NCBI GenBank assembly: GCA_017444735.1
Contig: JAFSWB010000025.1
Coordinates: 1 to 54,373, forward strand
Direction of reading: 5' to 3'
Source of the DNA: Clostridia bacterium
Lineage (GTDB): Bacteria > Bacillota > Clostridia > Oscillospirales > CAG-272
DNA: 54,373 nucleotides
The stretch's first letter is position 1; every line of letters starts with the position of its first letter. Shown here in pieces: positions 8,159 through 16,379 of this stretch. The translations under genes were made by a program, and so were the position numbers. The notes beneath the pieces are model-generated. The model had not been told where the DNA came from, did not search any database, and saw only the letters and a program-made list of their open reading frames with translations.

Positions 8159-8710
8159 ATGGTTTACGTACTTCTTGCGGACGGCTTTGAAGAGGTCGAG
8201 GCGATCTGCCCAATCGACGTTTTGAGAAGAGGAGGAATCGGCGTCAGGACCGTCGGCGTTACGGGCCGCGAGGTCAGGGGATCTCACGGTCTGATACTGC
8301 GCGCCGATCTTTCCGCGGACGAGGCGGTCGCCGCCGCGCGGCGGGAACCGCCGGAGATGCTCGTTTTGCCCGGCGGGATGCCCGGCACGCGCAATCTCGA
8401 CGCGTGGGCGGGGACAGACGAGATGATCGCCGCCGTCGAGGCGGGCGGCGGGTTCCTCGCCGCGATCTGCGCCGCGCCGTCCGTGCTCGGAAAAAGAGGA
8501 AAGCTCGCGGGACGGCGCGCGTGCTGCTATCCCGGATTTGAGGATATGCTCAAAGGAGCGGAGGTCTCAAACGATCCCGTAACGCGGGACGGAAAGATCG
8601 TCACCTCGAGAGGCGCGGGGTGCGCCATGAAATTCGCGCTCGCCCTGCTCGCCGCCCTCAAAGGAGAAGCCGCCGCGGAAGAGACGGCGAAAGCCGTTAT
8701 TTACGAATGA
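8159..8710 (+). CDS. DJ-1/PfpI (YajL/ThiJ-like) family protein
   Basis: A 183-residue cytoplasmic protein of the DJ-1 superfamily. The nucleophile elbow is AAICAAPSVLG with Cys104. The N-terminal glutamate region is FEEVEAICPID, and PGGMPG is conserved. Relatives act as glyoxalases, deglycases or stress chaperones; the actual role is uncertain. CGGAG precedes the ATG. It lies 30 bases after ftsK and 10 bases before the folate gene, so it is probably co-transcribed. Confidence 0.93.
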   Translation: MVYVLLADGFEEVEAICPIDVLRRGGIGVRTVGVTGREVRGSHGLILRADLSADEAVAAARREPPEMLVLPGGMPGTRNLDAWAGTDEMIAAVEAGGGFLAAICAAPSVLGKRGKLAGRRACCYPGFEDMLKGAEVSNDPVTRDGKIVTSRGAGCAMKFALALLAALKGEAAAEETAKAVIYE

Positions 8711-8720
8711 GGTTTGCCTT

Positions 8721-9305
8721 ATGAACACAGTTAAAAAAGAAAAAGACGATCTCAGAGAAAAGTATATTGCGAAAAGGCGCGAGATGGACAAGGCGGAAAA
8801 GGAGAGGCGCGACGCCGCGATCTCGAACGCGGCGAAGGGGCTCGTCAGCTTCCGCTATGCCGAATACGTCCTTCTATACGCCGCGACCGAAAACGAGATA
8901 GACGTGTCGGATATCGCCCGCTTCGCGTGGGAACAGGGCAAAAAGGTCGCGTTTCCGAGATGCGACACGGCGGACCACACGATGGAATACCACATCGTCG
9001 GGAGCCTCGACGAATTGAAAGTCGATTCGTACGGGATCAGGGAGCCGTCGGCGGACGCGCCGGTGTTCCGCCAGTCGGAGACGACGGCGAGCGCCGTCTG
9101 TTTCGTGCCGGGTCTCGTCTACGACCGCTCCGGCTATCGGCTCGGATACGGAAAGGGCTTTTACGACCGATATCTTTCCGCTTTCCCCGGGTGTAAGATC
9201 GGGGTCGTTTACAGCGATTACGTAATAGGGAGCGTGCCGCGGGGAAGGTACGACGTGACCGTCGATATCCTTCTGACCGAGAAGGGCGTCAAGGCGCTCA
9301 AATAA
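8721..9305 (+). CDS. 5-formyltetrahydrofolate cyclo-ligase
   Basis: A 194-residue enzyme that uses ATP to convert 5-formyl-THF to 5,10-methenyl-THF, clearing an inhibitory folate form. The hallmark GYRLGYGKGFYDRYL sits near residues 139-153, and the basic N-terminal start (LREKYIAKRREM) is typical. Length is normal (about 190). GAGG lies upstream of the ATG. It sits in the ftsK run between the DJ-1 gene and a CPBP protease. Confidence 0.95.
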   Translation: MNTVKKEKDDLREKYIAKRREMDKAEKERRDAAISNAAKGLVSFRYAEYVLLYAATENEIDVSDIARFAWEQGKKVAFPRCDTADHTMEYHIVGSLDELKVDSYGIREPSADAPVFRQSETTASAVCFVPGLVYDRSGYRLGYGKGFYDRYLSAFPGCKIGVVYSDYVIGSVPRGRYDVTVDILLTEKGVKALK

Positions 9306-9327
9306 CTGCTTTTTGGAGGACGGAGAG

Positions 9328-10257
9328 ATGAAGATCAAGCCAACGACGGCGGCGCCGCTTCTTCTGATCGTCGTTCTGCTGCTGACGGCGGCGGGGCGGC
9401 TCATACCCGCGGCGAAGCTCGCGGTGAACGGCAGTCCGTACCTCTCCGTTATCGTGATCCAGCTTCTCATTTTCGCGCTCCCCGCCGTTTTTTACTGTAC
9501 GCTGCGGGGAAAGGAATTCCGACGCGGCCTGAGGATACGGCCGTTCTCTCTCTCCTCCGTCATACTTATCGTGTCGGCGTCCCTTCTGATCATCTCCGGC
9601 GCCGGACTGATCGGAGCGGGAATGAGCGCGATCTCTCCCGAGGCGTTCTCCTCGTCGTCTCCCGTCGCCTCGGCGGGAGTCGGCTTCGGCAGGGGATCGG
9701 GGGTCTTCGACGGACTGTACGTCGTGACCGCGTTTGCGCTCGCCCCCGCGATCACCGAGGAGGTCCTCTTCCGCGGGATAATGCTGACGGAATACACGGG
9801 GCGCGGGATCTTCTGCGCGGTCATGGTCAGCTCTCTCGCCTTTGCGATGAGTCATTTCAGCTTTGCGCGCTTCCCGATCTACCTTTTCAGCGGGATCGTT
9901 CTGGCGGCGGTGACCTTTGCGACGCGGTCGCTCGTCGCGTCGATGATCGTTCATCTTCTGAACAATATTTACGTCATCTTCTTCGAGGATTACGTCATCT
10001 ATCTTGCGAAGAGGCAGAACGTGAGCTCCGTGCTCATTCTGTTCATCCTCGCCTGTCTTTTCTTCATCGCGGCGATCGTGACCTCGTTCGAGGCGTCGTC
10101 GCTCTACAAAACGTACGGAAAAACGAACGCGGACAGCTCGTATCTTCCCGACAGGAAGAAAAGAGGATCGGTCCTGAAGGCGTTCAGCGAATCGGTGTTT
10201 TCACCCGTTTTTCTCGCGGCGGTCGTCATTTTCGTCGTCGTGACCTACATCACCTGA
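9328..10257 (+). CDS. CPBP family intramembrane metalloprotease
   Basis: A 309-residue membrane protein with about eight helices and the CPBP/Abi catalytic signatures: TEEVLFRG (EExxxR, about 151-158), MSHFSFARFP (second histidine) and VHLLNNIY (third). These bind zinc inside the membrane. Family members process prenylated or other membrane substrates, or act as bacteriocin self-immunity proteins. The ATG at 9328 has GGAGG six to seven bases upstream; a TTG slightly earlier overlaps that site and is rejected. It is 22 bases after the folate gene. The substrate is unknown. Confidence 0.9.
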   Translation: MKIKPTTAAPLLLIVVLLLTAAGRLIPAAKLAVNGSPYLSVIVIQLLIFALPAVFYCTLRGKEFRRGLRIRPFSLSSVILIVSASLLIISGAGLIGAGMSAISPEAFSSSSPVASAGVGFGRGSGVFDGLYVVTAFALAPAITEEVLFRGIMLTEYTGRGIFCAVMVSSLAFAMSHFSFARFPIYLFSGIVLAAVTFATRSLVASMIVHLLNNIYVIFFEDYVIYLAKRQNVSSVLILFILACLFFIAAIVTSFEASSLYKTYGKTNADSSYLPDRKKRGSVLKAFSESVFSPVFLAAVVIFVVVTYIT

Positions 10258-10275
10258 GGAAGGGGGAACGTCTCA

Positions 10276-11703
10276 ATGAACGGTGAACCCGGAAAAAACG
10301 AAATGAACGGAGAAAAAAAAGGGGCGGAGTCCGTCGGACGGCCCGCCGCGGGTCAGCCGCGCTCGCCGAGACCGAGAAGAGCCGTCAGAAGAGCGCCCGG
10401 AGAAATCTCGCCCGCTCCCGCGGCGGACGGTCCCCGCTCCGAGGGCGCCGCGCGCCGGACGGGGAAGAAGCCGGAAACGGCGTCGGCGGATACGGTGAAG
10501 GTTGGCGCGGGAAAGACGATAGTCAGCGACGCCGTCGTAAGATCCGAGCCGGAGGCTGACAAGAAAAAAAAGAAAGCGAAGGAAAAAGAGGGCTCCGAGG
10601 GAAGGCACGTATCGAACATCGTAAAGGTGATCGCATACGTGACGTTCGTCCTCGTCGCCTCCGCTCTCGCTTCCGTTTTCATAATAATGGGGGCGAACGA
10701 CGTTTACGCGTTCGTGAAATCGGACGAGCCCGTGGAGGTCGTCATCCCGGAGGACGCCACGCTGAACGACGTGACGTCGATCCTCGCCGAAAACAGGATA
10801 ATAAAATATCCCGGTCTTTTCAAAATGTACGCCCGGATCAAAAAAGACCCGTGCGACTTCAGACCGGGGACTTATACGATCTCCGCGTCGCTCGGATACA
10901 AGGAGCTTTTGTCCTCCTTCAAGCCGAAGACGTTGAGCGGCGTTTCGTGGGTAACGATACCGGAGGGCTATACGACCGACGAGATAATCGATCTTCTGAC
11001 AGAGCGGGGGATCGGGACGCGGGAGAAGTATATCGACGTCATAAACAATTACGATTTCGACTACTGGTTCATCGACGAGCTCGGCGACGACTGGGCGTCC
11101 ACGGGGCGTTTTTACCGTCTTGACGGGTATCTTTTCCCGGACAGCTACGAGTTCTACAACGCGTCGAGCGAGGTCACGGTCATAAACCGTATGCTCTACC
11201 GTTTCAGCAAGATCTACACGAAGGAATACCGTCTCGGAGCGGAAGCCATCGGGATGACGAACGACGACGTGATAAAGCTCGCGTCGATCATCGAGAAGGA
11301 GGCGGGCGCGCCGTCCGATTTCTCGATCGTCTCGTCCGTGTTCCACAACAGAATGAACGCGCCGTGGGATTTTCCGTATTTCGAGAGCGACGCCACTATC
11401 GTTTACGCGATCCAGCACGCCACCGGAAGGCGTCCGAGGCTGACCGGCGACGATTTGAATTATGATTCGCCGTACAACTCGTATACGCACGCGGGCTTCC
11501 CCCCGGGACCGATCTGCAGTCCCAGCAACAGCGCGATCCTCGCGGCGCTCAATCCCGTCGACTCGGGGTACTATTTCTTCGTGTCGTCCGGGAACAGAAC
11601 GTATTTCTCGGTGACGAGAGCCGAACACGACGCGAAGGTCGCCGAGATCAGAGCGGGGATGGAGGAGGATCAGTACGCTCCCGAAGAGGTTCCCGAAAAC
11701 TGA
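10276..11703 (+). CDS. mltG: Endolytic transglycosylase MltG
   Basis: A 475-residue lytic transglycosylase that cuts nascent glycan strands and terminates chain growth. There is a long charged cytoplasmic tail (1-118), one membrane helix (about 119-141, VIAYVTFVLVASALASVFII), then a LysM-like region and the YceG catalytic domain. That domain carries ASIIEKEAG, whose Glu near 340 is catalytic, and the downstream ESDATIVYA and PGPICSPS motifs. The tail is longer than in most MltG proteins. GGAAGGGGG precedes the ATG; a second ATG nine codons in is possible. A terminator stem follows. Confidence 0.95.
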   Translation: MNGEPGKNEMNGEKKGAESVGRPAAGQPRSPRPRRAVRRAPGEISPAPAADGPRSEGAARRTGKKPETASADTVKVGAGKTIVSDAVVRSEPEADKKKKKAKEKEGSEGRHVSNIVKVIAYVTFVLVASALASVFIIMGANDVYAFVKSDEPVEVVIPEDATLNDVTSILAENRIIKYPGLFKMYARIKKDPCDFRPGTYTISASLGYKELLSSFKPKTLSGVSWVTIPEGYTTDEIIDLLTERGIGTREKYIDVINNYDFDYWFIDELGDDWASTGRFYRLDGYLFPDSYEFYNASSEVTVINRMLYRFSKIYTKEYRLGAEAIGMTNDDVIKLASIIEKEAGAPSDFSIVSSVFHNRMNAPWDFPYFESDATIVYAIQHATGRRPRLTGDDLNYDSPYNSYTHAGFPPGPICSPSNSAILAALNPVDSGYYFFVSSGNRTYFSVTRAEHDAKVAEIRAGMEEDQYAPEEVPEN

Positions 11704-11744
11704 AAAAATGGGGCGGCCGCAGCGGTTCTGCGGCGGCCCCTTTT
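11704..11744. terminator. Bidirectional terminator between mltG and yihY
   Basis: An imperfect GC-rich stem (GGGGCGGCCGCAG with CTGCGGCGGCCCC, loop CGGTT) is flanked by AAAAAA on one side and TTTT on the other. It serves the two converging genes. Confidence 0.75.
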
Positions 11745-12628
11745 CAGGTTTGGTCTCCCTGTTTCTTTTTTCTCCCGCGCTCCGCGAAGAGCTTGTTGAT
11801 CTCCGCTCCGATAAGGAGGATTATCATACAGACGTACAGCCAGAACAGAAGCAGTATCACAGCCGTCAGACTTCCGTAGATGTACGACGCTCCCGTGAAA
11901 TACGACGTGTAAAGGGAGAAGAAATACGAGAACAGAAGCCATCCGGCGGCGGCGAGGATCGCGCCGGGAAGGTGCGCCCACAGCCTGCCCCTGACGAACG
12001 CCCCTTTTCTGTTGACCGCGTAGTAGAGAAGCGCGAAGAAAAGGGAGAGAAAGACGAACAGGACGGGCGCTTTGAAGCGGAAGACGAAATCGAGGAACGG
12101 CTTCGTCTTCGGGAGGGCGTTCGTCATCGTCCAGTAGAGCTGTTCGCCGAAAAGCTGGGCGAGGATGACGAGGATCAGAAGGACGAGAAACGCCGCCGTA
12201 TACGCCGCGGAGAAGAGGAATCTTTTCACGAGCCCGTCGTCCGGGTGGGAGCCGTAGACCGTGGAAATGCCGCCTCTGACCGCCGCGACGCCTCTCGACG
12301 CCGTCCAGAACGCCGTGACGGCGGTGACGGAGATGAGGTTGACCGCCGGACGGGAGTAGAGCTCCGATATTATATTGAGGTAAAGCTCGCGGACGTTTTC
12401 GGGGAATCCGTCTCCCATCGAGACGAGGACGTCGGCGACGCCCTCCGGGATTATCGAGCCGATAACGCTGACGGCGAGCATTATGAACGGGATCGCGGAG
12501 ATCATTATGAAAAACGACGCCTGAGCCGCGTACACCGAGACTCTGTCCTCGGAGACGACGGCGAGGAACCCCTCGATCCGGTCGACGACCTTTTTTATAC
12601 TGAACGATCTGCTTTTCTTTTCTTTCAC
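11744..12628 (-). CDS. YihY/BrkB family membrane protein
   Basis: A 294-residue integral membrane protein of the YihY/BrkB (formerly RNase BN) family with about six helices. Typical features are the ISAIPFIMLAVSV early helix, the FWTASRGVAAVRGGISTVY region and the GAILAAAGWLLFSYFFSLY late helices. Its function is not settled in the family; a transporter or flippase role has been proposed. The GTG at 12628 is chosen because AGGTG lies six bases upstream; a GTG three codons earlier falls inside that site. It faces mltG tail to tail and has its own promoter. Confidence 0.88.
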   Translation of the reverse strand: MKEKKSRSFSIKKVVDRIEGFLAVVSEDRVSVYAAQASFFIMISAIPFIMLAVSVIGSIIPEGVADVLVSMGDGFPENVRELYLNIISELYSRPAVNLISVTAVTAFWTASRGVAAVRGGISTVYGSHPDDGLVKRFLFSAAYTAAFLVLLILVILAQLFGEQLYWTMTNALPKTKPFLDFVFRFKAPVLFVFLSLFFALLYYAVNRKGAFVRGRLWAHLPGAILAAAGWLLFSYFFSLYTSYFTGASYIYGSLTAVILLLFWLYVCMIILLIGAEINKLFAERGRKKKQGDQT

Positions 12629-12706
12629 TTTCAACACCTGCAGTCCGGGCGTGACCGCCCGCGAAAAAAAGGGAGCATTTTAATTATATATATTCGCGCC
12701 GAAAAG

Positions 12707-12736
12707 ATTTTATCACATCCGCCGCGGGAAAGTCAA
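12707..12736 (-). promoter_or_regulatory. yihY promoter
   Basis: Minus strand TTGACT, 18 bases, TAAAAT, about 80 bases before the YihY start. Confidence 0.6.
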
Positions 12737-12765
12737 CCGCGCGGAGAATTACGGGAGGTCGGAAT

Positions 12766-13611
12766 TTGTTTTACGTCGGTTGTTTTCTGTCTAAAGAGGG
12801 CGGTTATTACGGGACCGCCAAAAAGATCCTCTCCATGGGAGGAAACACGTATCAGGTCTTCACGAGGAACCCGCGGGGAGGCGGCGTCCTGAAGGCGGCC
12901 GATCCCGAGGATTTCCGCCTTCTCAACGAGCTTATAAAGGCGGAGGATATGCACGCGCCGCTCGCCCACGCCCCGTACGTCTACAACCCGTGCGGCAAGG
13001 ACGAGCACGTCCGCGAGTTCACCGCGCAGACGATGAGGGAGGAGCTTGAACTGCTCGACCCGATCGACGGCGTCCTTTACAACTTCCACCCCGGCAACCA
13101 CGTGGGGCAGGGGACAAAGGTCGGTATCGGCTATATCGCCGATATGCTCAACTCCATAATGTGGGAGGGGATGAGAACGACCGTCCTTCTCGAGACGATG
13201 GCGGGAAAGGGAACGGAGATCGGGCGCACGTTCGAGGAGCTCGAGGAGATCATCGAGCGCGTCTCGCCGTCCCTGTCGCCGAGGCTCGGCGTCTGCCTCG
13301 ACACGTGCCATATCCACGACGGCGGCTATCCGATATCCGAGGCGCCCGACCGCGTCCTCGAGGAATTCGACCGCGTGATCGGTCTTCACCGGCTCCGCGC
13401 GGTCCATCTGAACGACAGCAAGAACCCGGTCGGCTCTCACAAGGACCGCCACGAGAAGCTCGGAGAGGGTTACATATCGCTCGAAGCGGTCAGATATCTC
13501 GTCAACTGCGACGAGCTCGAGGGCGTCCCGTTCTATCTCGAAACGCCGAACGACGACGAGGGGTACGCGCGCGAGATCGCGCTTCTGAAGAGCATGAGGA
13601 AGAAACGGTGA
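12766..13611 (+). CDS. nfo: Endonuclease IV, AP-site repair
   Basis: A 281-residue TIM-barrel enzyme that nicks DNA 5' to abasic sites in base excision repair. The three-metal site residues are visible in NFHPGNH, VLLETMAGKG, LDTCHIHDGGY, HLNDSKNPVGSHKDRHE and FYLETPN. Length is usual (about 280). The start is TTG at 12766 with GGGAGG seven to eight bases upstream, and no ATG competes. It is flanked by the divergent yihY promoter and a downstream terminator, so it is probably transcribed alone. Confidence 0.95.
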   Translation: MFYVGCFLSKEGGYYGTAKKILSMGGNTYQVFTRNPRGGGVLKAADPEDFRLLNELIKAEDMHAPLAHAPYVYNPCGKDEHVREFTAQTMREELELLDPIDGVLYNFHPGNHVGQGTKVGIGYIADMLNSIMWEGMRTTVLLETMAGKGTEIGRTFEELEEIIERVSPSLSPRLGVCLDTCHIHDGGYPISEAPDRVLEEFDRVIGLHRLRAVHLNDSKNPVGSHKDRHEKLGEGYISLEAVRYLVNCDELEGVPFYLETPNDDEGYAREIALLKSMRKKR

Positions 13612-13737
13612 GGATTTTCCGAGCCGAAAACGGTCCATATTTAATTTTTTTAATATATCCGCGGGCGGGATCATCCTGGCCGCGGGATGAAGAAACGAAA
13701 AAAGAGGAAAATCGAATCGAATACCGCTTTTTCGCGG

Positions 13738-13767
13738 GGCCTTCCGGACGACGGGAGGCCTTTTTTT
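13738..13767 (+). terminator. Terminator after endonuclease IV
   Basis: GGCCTTCC and GGGAGGCC form a stem (one G-U) followed by seven T. It lies in the 397-base gap before mraZ, whose remaining left part (13612-13737) shows nothing else recognisable. Confidence 0.8.
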
Positions 13768-13859
13768 GCGTTCCGATGAAAACCGGCGAAAAAATTTGCT
13801 TTTTCGGCGATATTTCGGAGAATTTTTCCAAAAAATGCGAGTCTGCGGCGACATATTCG

Positions 13860-13879
13860 TGGGAAAAGATGGGAAAAGG
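13860..13879 (+). promoter_or_regulatory. Direct repeat TGGGAAAAGR x2 upstream of mraZ
   Basis: TGGGAAAAGA and TGGGAAAAGG are adjacent, with period 10, about 45 bases before the mraZ -35 box. TGGG at 10-base spacing is the kind of element bound by MraZ in other bacteria, but the position upstream of the promoter makes this uncertain. Confidence 0.35.
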
Positions 13880-13921
13880 TCATTTTTGCGAAAAAAAACT
13901 AAAATAAATTGCACAAAAGAC

Positions 13922-13950
13922 TTGCTATTTTCTTTTCCGTGTATTATAAT
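13922..13950 (+). promoter_or_regulatory. mraZ operon promoter
   Basis: TTGCTA, 17 bases, TATAAT. The predicted transcript start is near 13957, about 50 bases before mraZ. It appears to drive the whole cluster to ftsQ. Confidence 0.85.
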
Positions 13951-13960
13951 ATCCGTAACA

Positions 13961-14000
13961 AAGTGGAGCGAAATGCAACAAAATGGAGAAGAAGGGAGGA
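13961..14000 (+). promoter_or_regulatory. Putative MraZ box, four 10-bp repeats
   Basis: Four consecutive decamers, AAGTGGAGCG, AAATGCAACA, AAATGGAGAA and GAAGGGAGGA, keep the core RTGGAG or a close variant with an exact 10-base period. They run from the transcript start into the Shine-Dalgarno sequence (GGGAGG). MraZ autorepresses through TGG-containing repeats at 10-base period in the leader in studied species, so this is the likely operator. Confidence 0.6.
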
Positions 14001-14008
14001 AATTTGAT

Positions 14009-14428
14009 ATGTTGATGGGCAAATACCCTCATACTCTCGACTCTAAAAACAGGCTTATCATTCCCTCCCGGCTCAAGGATCAGCTCGGTCCCGTCGTCGT
14101 GATAATGCAGGATTCCGGCGGGTGCCTCAGTATGTACTCGAAGGAGGAATTCGAGGAATACGCCTCCGAGCTCAGCTCCAAGCACAAGCACGAGGTCAAG
14201 GACATCGTCCGTTACATTTATTCGAAGTCGATAGAGATCCAGCCGGACGCCCAGGGAAGAGTGCTCATCCCTCAGGAGATGCTCGAGCACGCGGGCATCA
14301 CGAAAAACGTCCTCACCGTCGGATGCGGAAAATACGCCGAGATCTGGGCTGAGGAGAGATGGATCGAGAAAGACCTTGACAGCGAGCCGGAGGACTTCGC
14401 CGCCCGTATGGCGGAGCTCGGACTCTGA
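14009..14428 (+). CDS. mraZ: Transcriptional regulator MraZ
   Basis: A 139-residue DNA-binding protein with two tandem SpoVT/AbrB-like repeats. The first motif is HTLDSKNRLIIPSR and the second is EIQPDAQGRVLIPQ, both with the conserved D-x-x-x-R-[IL]-x-[IL]-P pattern. It forms rings and represses the division and wall cluster that it heads. ATG 14009 follows GGGAGG by nine bases; a second ATG two codons later is less favoured. Its stop overlaps the rsmH start by one base (TGATG). Confidence 0.97.
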   Translation: MLMGKYPHTLDSKNRLIIPSRLKDQLGPVVVIMQDSGGCLSMYSKEEFEEYASELSSKHKHEVKDIVRYIYSKSIEIQPDAQGRVLIPQEMLEHAGITKNVLTVGCGKYAEIWAEERWIEKDLDSEPEDFAARMAELGL

Positions 14429-15366
14429 TGGAATTCTCTCACGTCTCCGTCCTTCTCCGCGAGGCGGTCGACACGCTCGAACCCGCGAGGGGCGGCGTGT
14501 TCGTCGACTGTACGGCGGGAGGCGGCGGCCACTCCTTTGAGATCGCGCGTCTTCTCCCCGACGACGGACTGCTCGTCTCGATCGACCGCGACGGGGACGC
14601 CGTGAAGACGGCGGCGGCAAGACTCGCGCCCTTCGGCGGCAAGTGCCGCGTCGTAAGATCGAATTACACCGAGATCGGATCGGTCCTCGATTCTCTCGGT
14701 ATCGAAAAGATAAACGGGGTCCTTTGGGACCTCGGGGTGTCGTCCTTCCAGCTCGACGAGTCCTCGCGCGGGTTTTCCTACTCGCTCGACGCTCCGCTCG
14801 ACATGAGGATGGACACGTCCGGCGGGATCACCGCGGCGGACGTGGTGAACACCTACTCCGCGGAGGAGCTGAAACGGATCCTCTTCGAGTACGGCGAGGA
14901 AAAATTTGCGCCGCAGATCGCGCGGAGCATCGTCGCGGAACGGGAGAGATCGCCGATCGCCACGACCGGACGACTCGCCGACGCGATCGTCCGCGGGATG
15001 CCCGCCGCCGCAAGGCGAAGCGAGGCGCAGCACCCGGCGAAACGGACGTTTCAGGCGATAAGGATCGAGGTCAACGGAGAGCTCGACGGGATCGAGCCCT
15101 CGATAAGAGCGGCGGTCGAAAGACTCGCCCCGGGCGGCGTCGCCGCCGCGATATCGTTTCATTCGCTCGAAGACAGGATCGTCAAGACGACGTTCGCGGA
15201 TCTCTGCCGCGGGTGCGTCTGTCCCCCGGAGTTTCCCGTCTGCGTATGCGGCAGGAAGCCGGCGGCGGAGCACGTCACGAAGAAGCCGATCGTCCCGTCC
15301 GCGAGCGAGACGGCGGAGAACCCCCGCGCCCGGAGCGCGAAGCTCAGAGCGATAAGAAAACTGTAA
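14428..15366 (+). CDS. rsmH: 16S rRNA (cytosine1402-N4)-methyltransferase RsmH
   Basis: A 312-residue SAM-dependent methyltransferase (MraW) that modifies C1402 in the ribosomal P site. The SAM motif is VDCTAGGGGHS (about 28-38). LWDLGVSSFQLD and the C-terminal AAISFHSLEDRIVK motif are diagnostic, as is the CPPEFPVCVCG region. The start overlaps the mraZ stop, giving coupled translation. Position after mraZ is standard. Confidence 0.97.
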   Translation: MEFSHVSVLLREAVDTLEPARGGVFVDCTAGGGGHSFEIARLLPDDGLLVSIDRDGDAVKTAAARLAPFGGKCRVVRSNYTEIGSVLDSLGIEKINGVLWDLGVSSFQLDESSRGFSYSLDAPLDMRMDTSGGITAADVVNTYSAEELKRILFEYGEEKFAPQIARSIVAERERSPIATTGRLADAIVRGMPAAARRSEAQHPAKRTFQAIRIEVNGELDGIEPSIRAAVERLAPGGVAAAISFHSLEDRIVKTTFADLCRGCVCPPEFPVCVCGRKPAAEHVTKKPIVPSASETAENPRARSAKLRAIRKL

Positions 15367-15396
15367 ATAAAAATACGGAAGAAAGGCGGAACGAAA

Positions 15397-16182
15397 ATGA
15401 CTTATCAGGCTGTAAGACAACCGAATAAGGCGCGTCCCGCCGATCTTTATAACGGGAGGCCGCGCGTCCGTCAGAACGAGGGGCGGAGACCGGCGGCGGT
15501 CGGCGGACCCCGCGCCGTGAGCCGCGAGGAGCTCGTCCGCCGGGAGAACGCCCGGCGCGCCCGCGCCGAAAGGGAGGCGCGCGAAAGGGCGTATTACGAG
15601 CGTCTCGAGAGAGAGCGCAGAAGAAACGCCGCCATCGCCGAGGAACAGAGAAGACGGCTCGAATACGTCAAGGCTTACGAAAGACGGCTCAAAGCCGAGA
15701 GAAGAGAAGCGGCGCGGAAAGAGCGCGCCGAGGAAAGAGCGAGAGCGAGAGCCGCGGAACGTGAGGCGGCGAAACGCGAGATCAGGGTCGAAAAGAGCCG
15801 GATCTCCTTCCCGTTCATCGCGATCCTCACGGTCGCCGCGATAATGATAATGGCGGTCATATTCAGCTACGCCCAGGTGAGCGGAGCGAGCAGACAGCTC
15901 TCCGAGGCAAAGGAGACGCTTTCGGCGCTTCAGGCGGAGAGATCCGACCTGACCTTCGCGCTTGAGGAGAAGAACGACATCAGACAGATCGAGAAGATCG
16001 CGACCGAGAAGATCGGTATGGTCAAGGAGGGCGCGGTCACGAAGAGATTCATCTCGATGGCGGACGGAGACTCGATAGAGCTTGAGATCCCCGCCGAGGA
16101 AGACGGGAACGGCGGATCGCGCGGATTCCTTCTCTCCGCCGTCGCCGGGATCATCGACAATATAAGGGATTACTTAGGATAA
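15397..16182 (+). CDS. FtsL/DivIC-like septum protein with long basic helical tail
   Basis: A 261-residue single-pass protein at the ftsL position of the cluster. Residues 1-137 are almost all Arg, Glu, Ala and Lys with a strong helical pattern and no proline after about 45. Then comes one membrane helix (about 139-163, FPFIAILTVAAIMIMAVIF) and an extracellular leucine-zipper coiled coil (about 165-215, QLSEAKETLSALQAERSDL). It ends in the DIRQIEKIATEKIGMVK motif of FtsL/DivIC proteins. It should act in the FtsQLB-type complex that activates septal synthesis. Ordinary FtsL is about 100-130 residues, so the cytoplasmic tail is unusually long. Position and fold support the call; sequence identity of FtsL is always low. 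Confidence 0.8.
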   Translation: MTYQAVRQPNKARPADLYNGRPRVRQNEGRRPAAVGGPRAVSREELVRRENARRARAEREARERAYYERLERERRRNAAIAEEQRRRLEYVKAYERRLKAERREAARKERAEERARARAAEREAAKREIRVEKSRISFPFIAILTVAAIMIMAVIFSYAQVSGASRQLSEAKETLSALQAERSDLTFALEEKNDIRQIEKIATEKIGMVKEGAVTKRFISMADGDSIELEIPAEEDGNGGSRGFLLSAVAGIIDNIRDYLG

Positions 16183-16210
16183 AAAAGCAATCGGAATAAT
16201 ATGCGGCATG

Positions 16211-16228
16211 GCGCACCCTTCGGTGCGC
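16211..16228 (+). other. Intergenic hairpin before the penicillin-binding protein gene
   Basis: GCGCACC and GGTGCGC close a CTTC loop in the 197-base gap 16183-16379. There is no T-tract, so it is probably an RNA stem in the polycistronic message. A second small stem, GACGC-TTTCC-GCGTC, lies at about 16259-16273. No convincing promoter is visible. Confidence 0.45.
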
Positions 16229-16379
16229 TATGGTCGCCTAAAAAGGGAGTACGGGTCGACGCTTTCCGCGTCAGAATAATCGGTTCCGGGCGGTCATAAA
16301 ATAGAATCGCGCGGGACGGAAAAGGGTATTCTGCGCGGGGATGCGACGGCGCGCCCTTTTCGTCAGACGGGTGATTACG

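Noticed and set aside
10273..11628. 451-codon open frame antisense to mltG
   Set aside because: Arg-rich shadow of a GC-rich gene, no ribosome site, no family features; the plus-strand product is a clear MltG.
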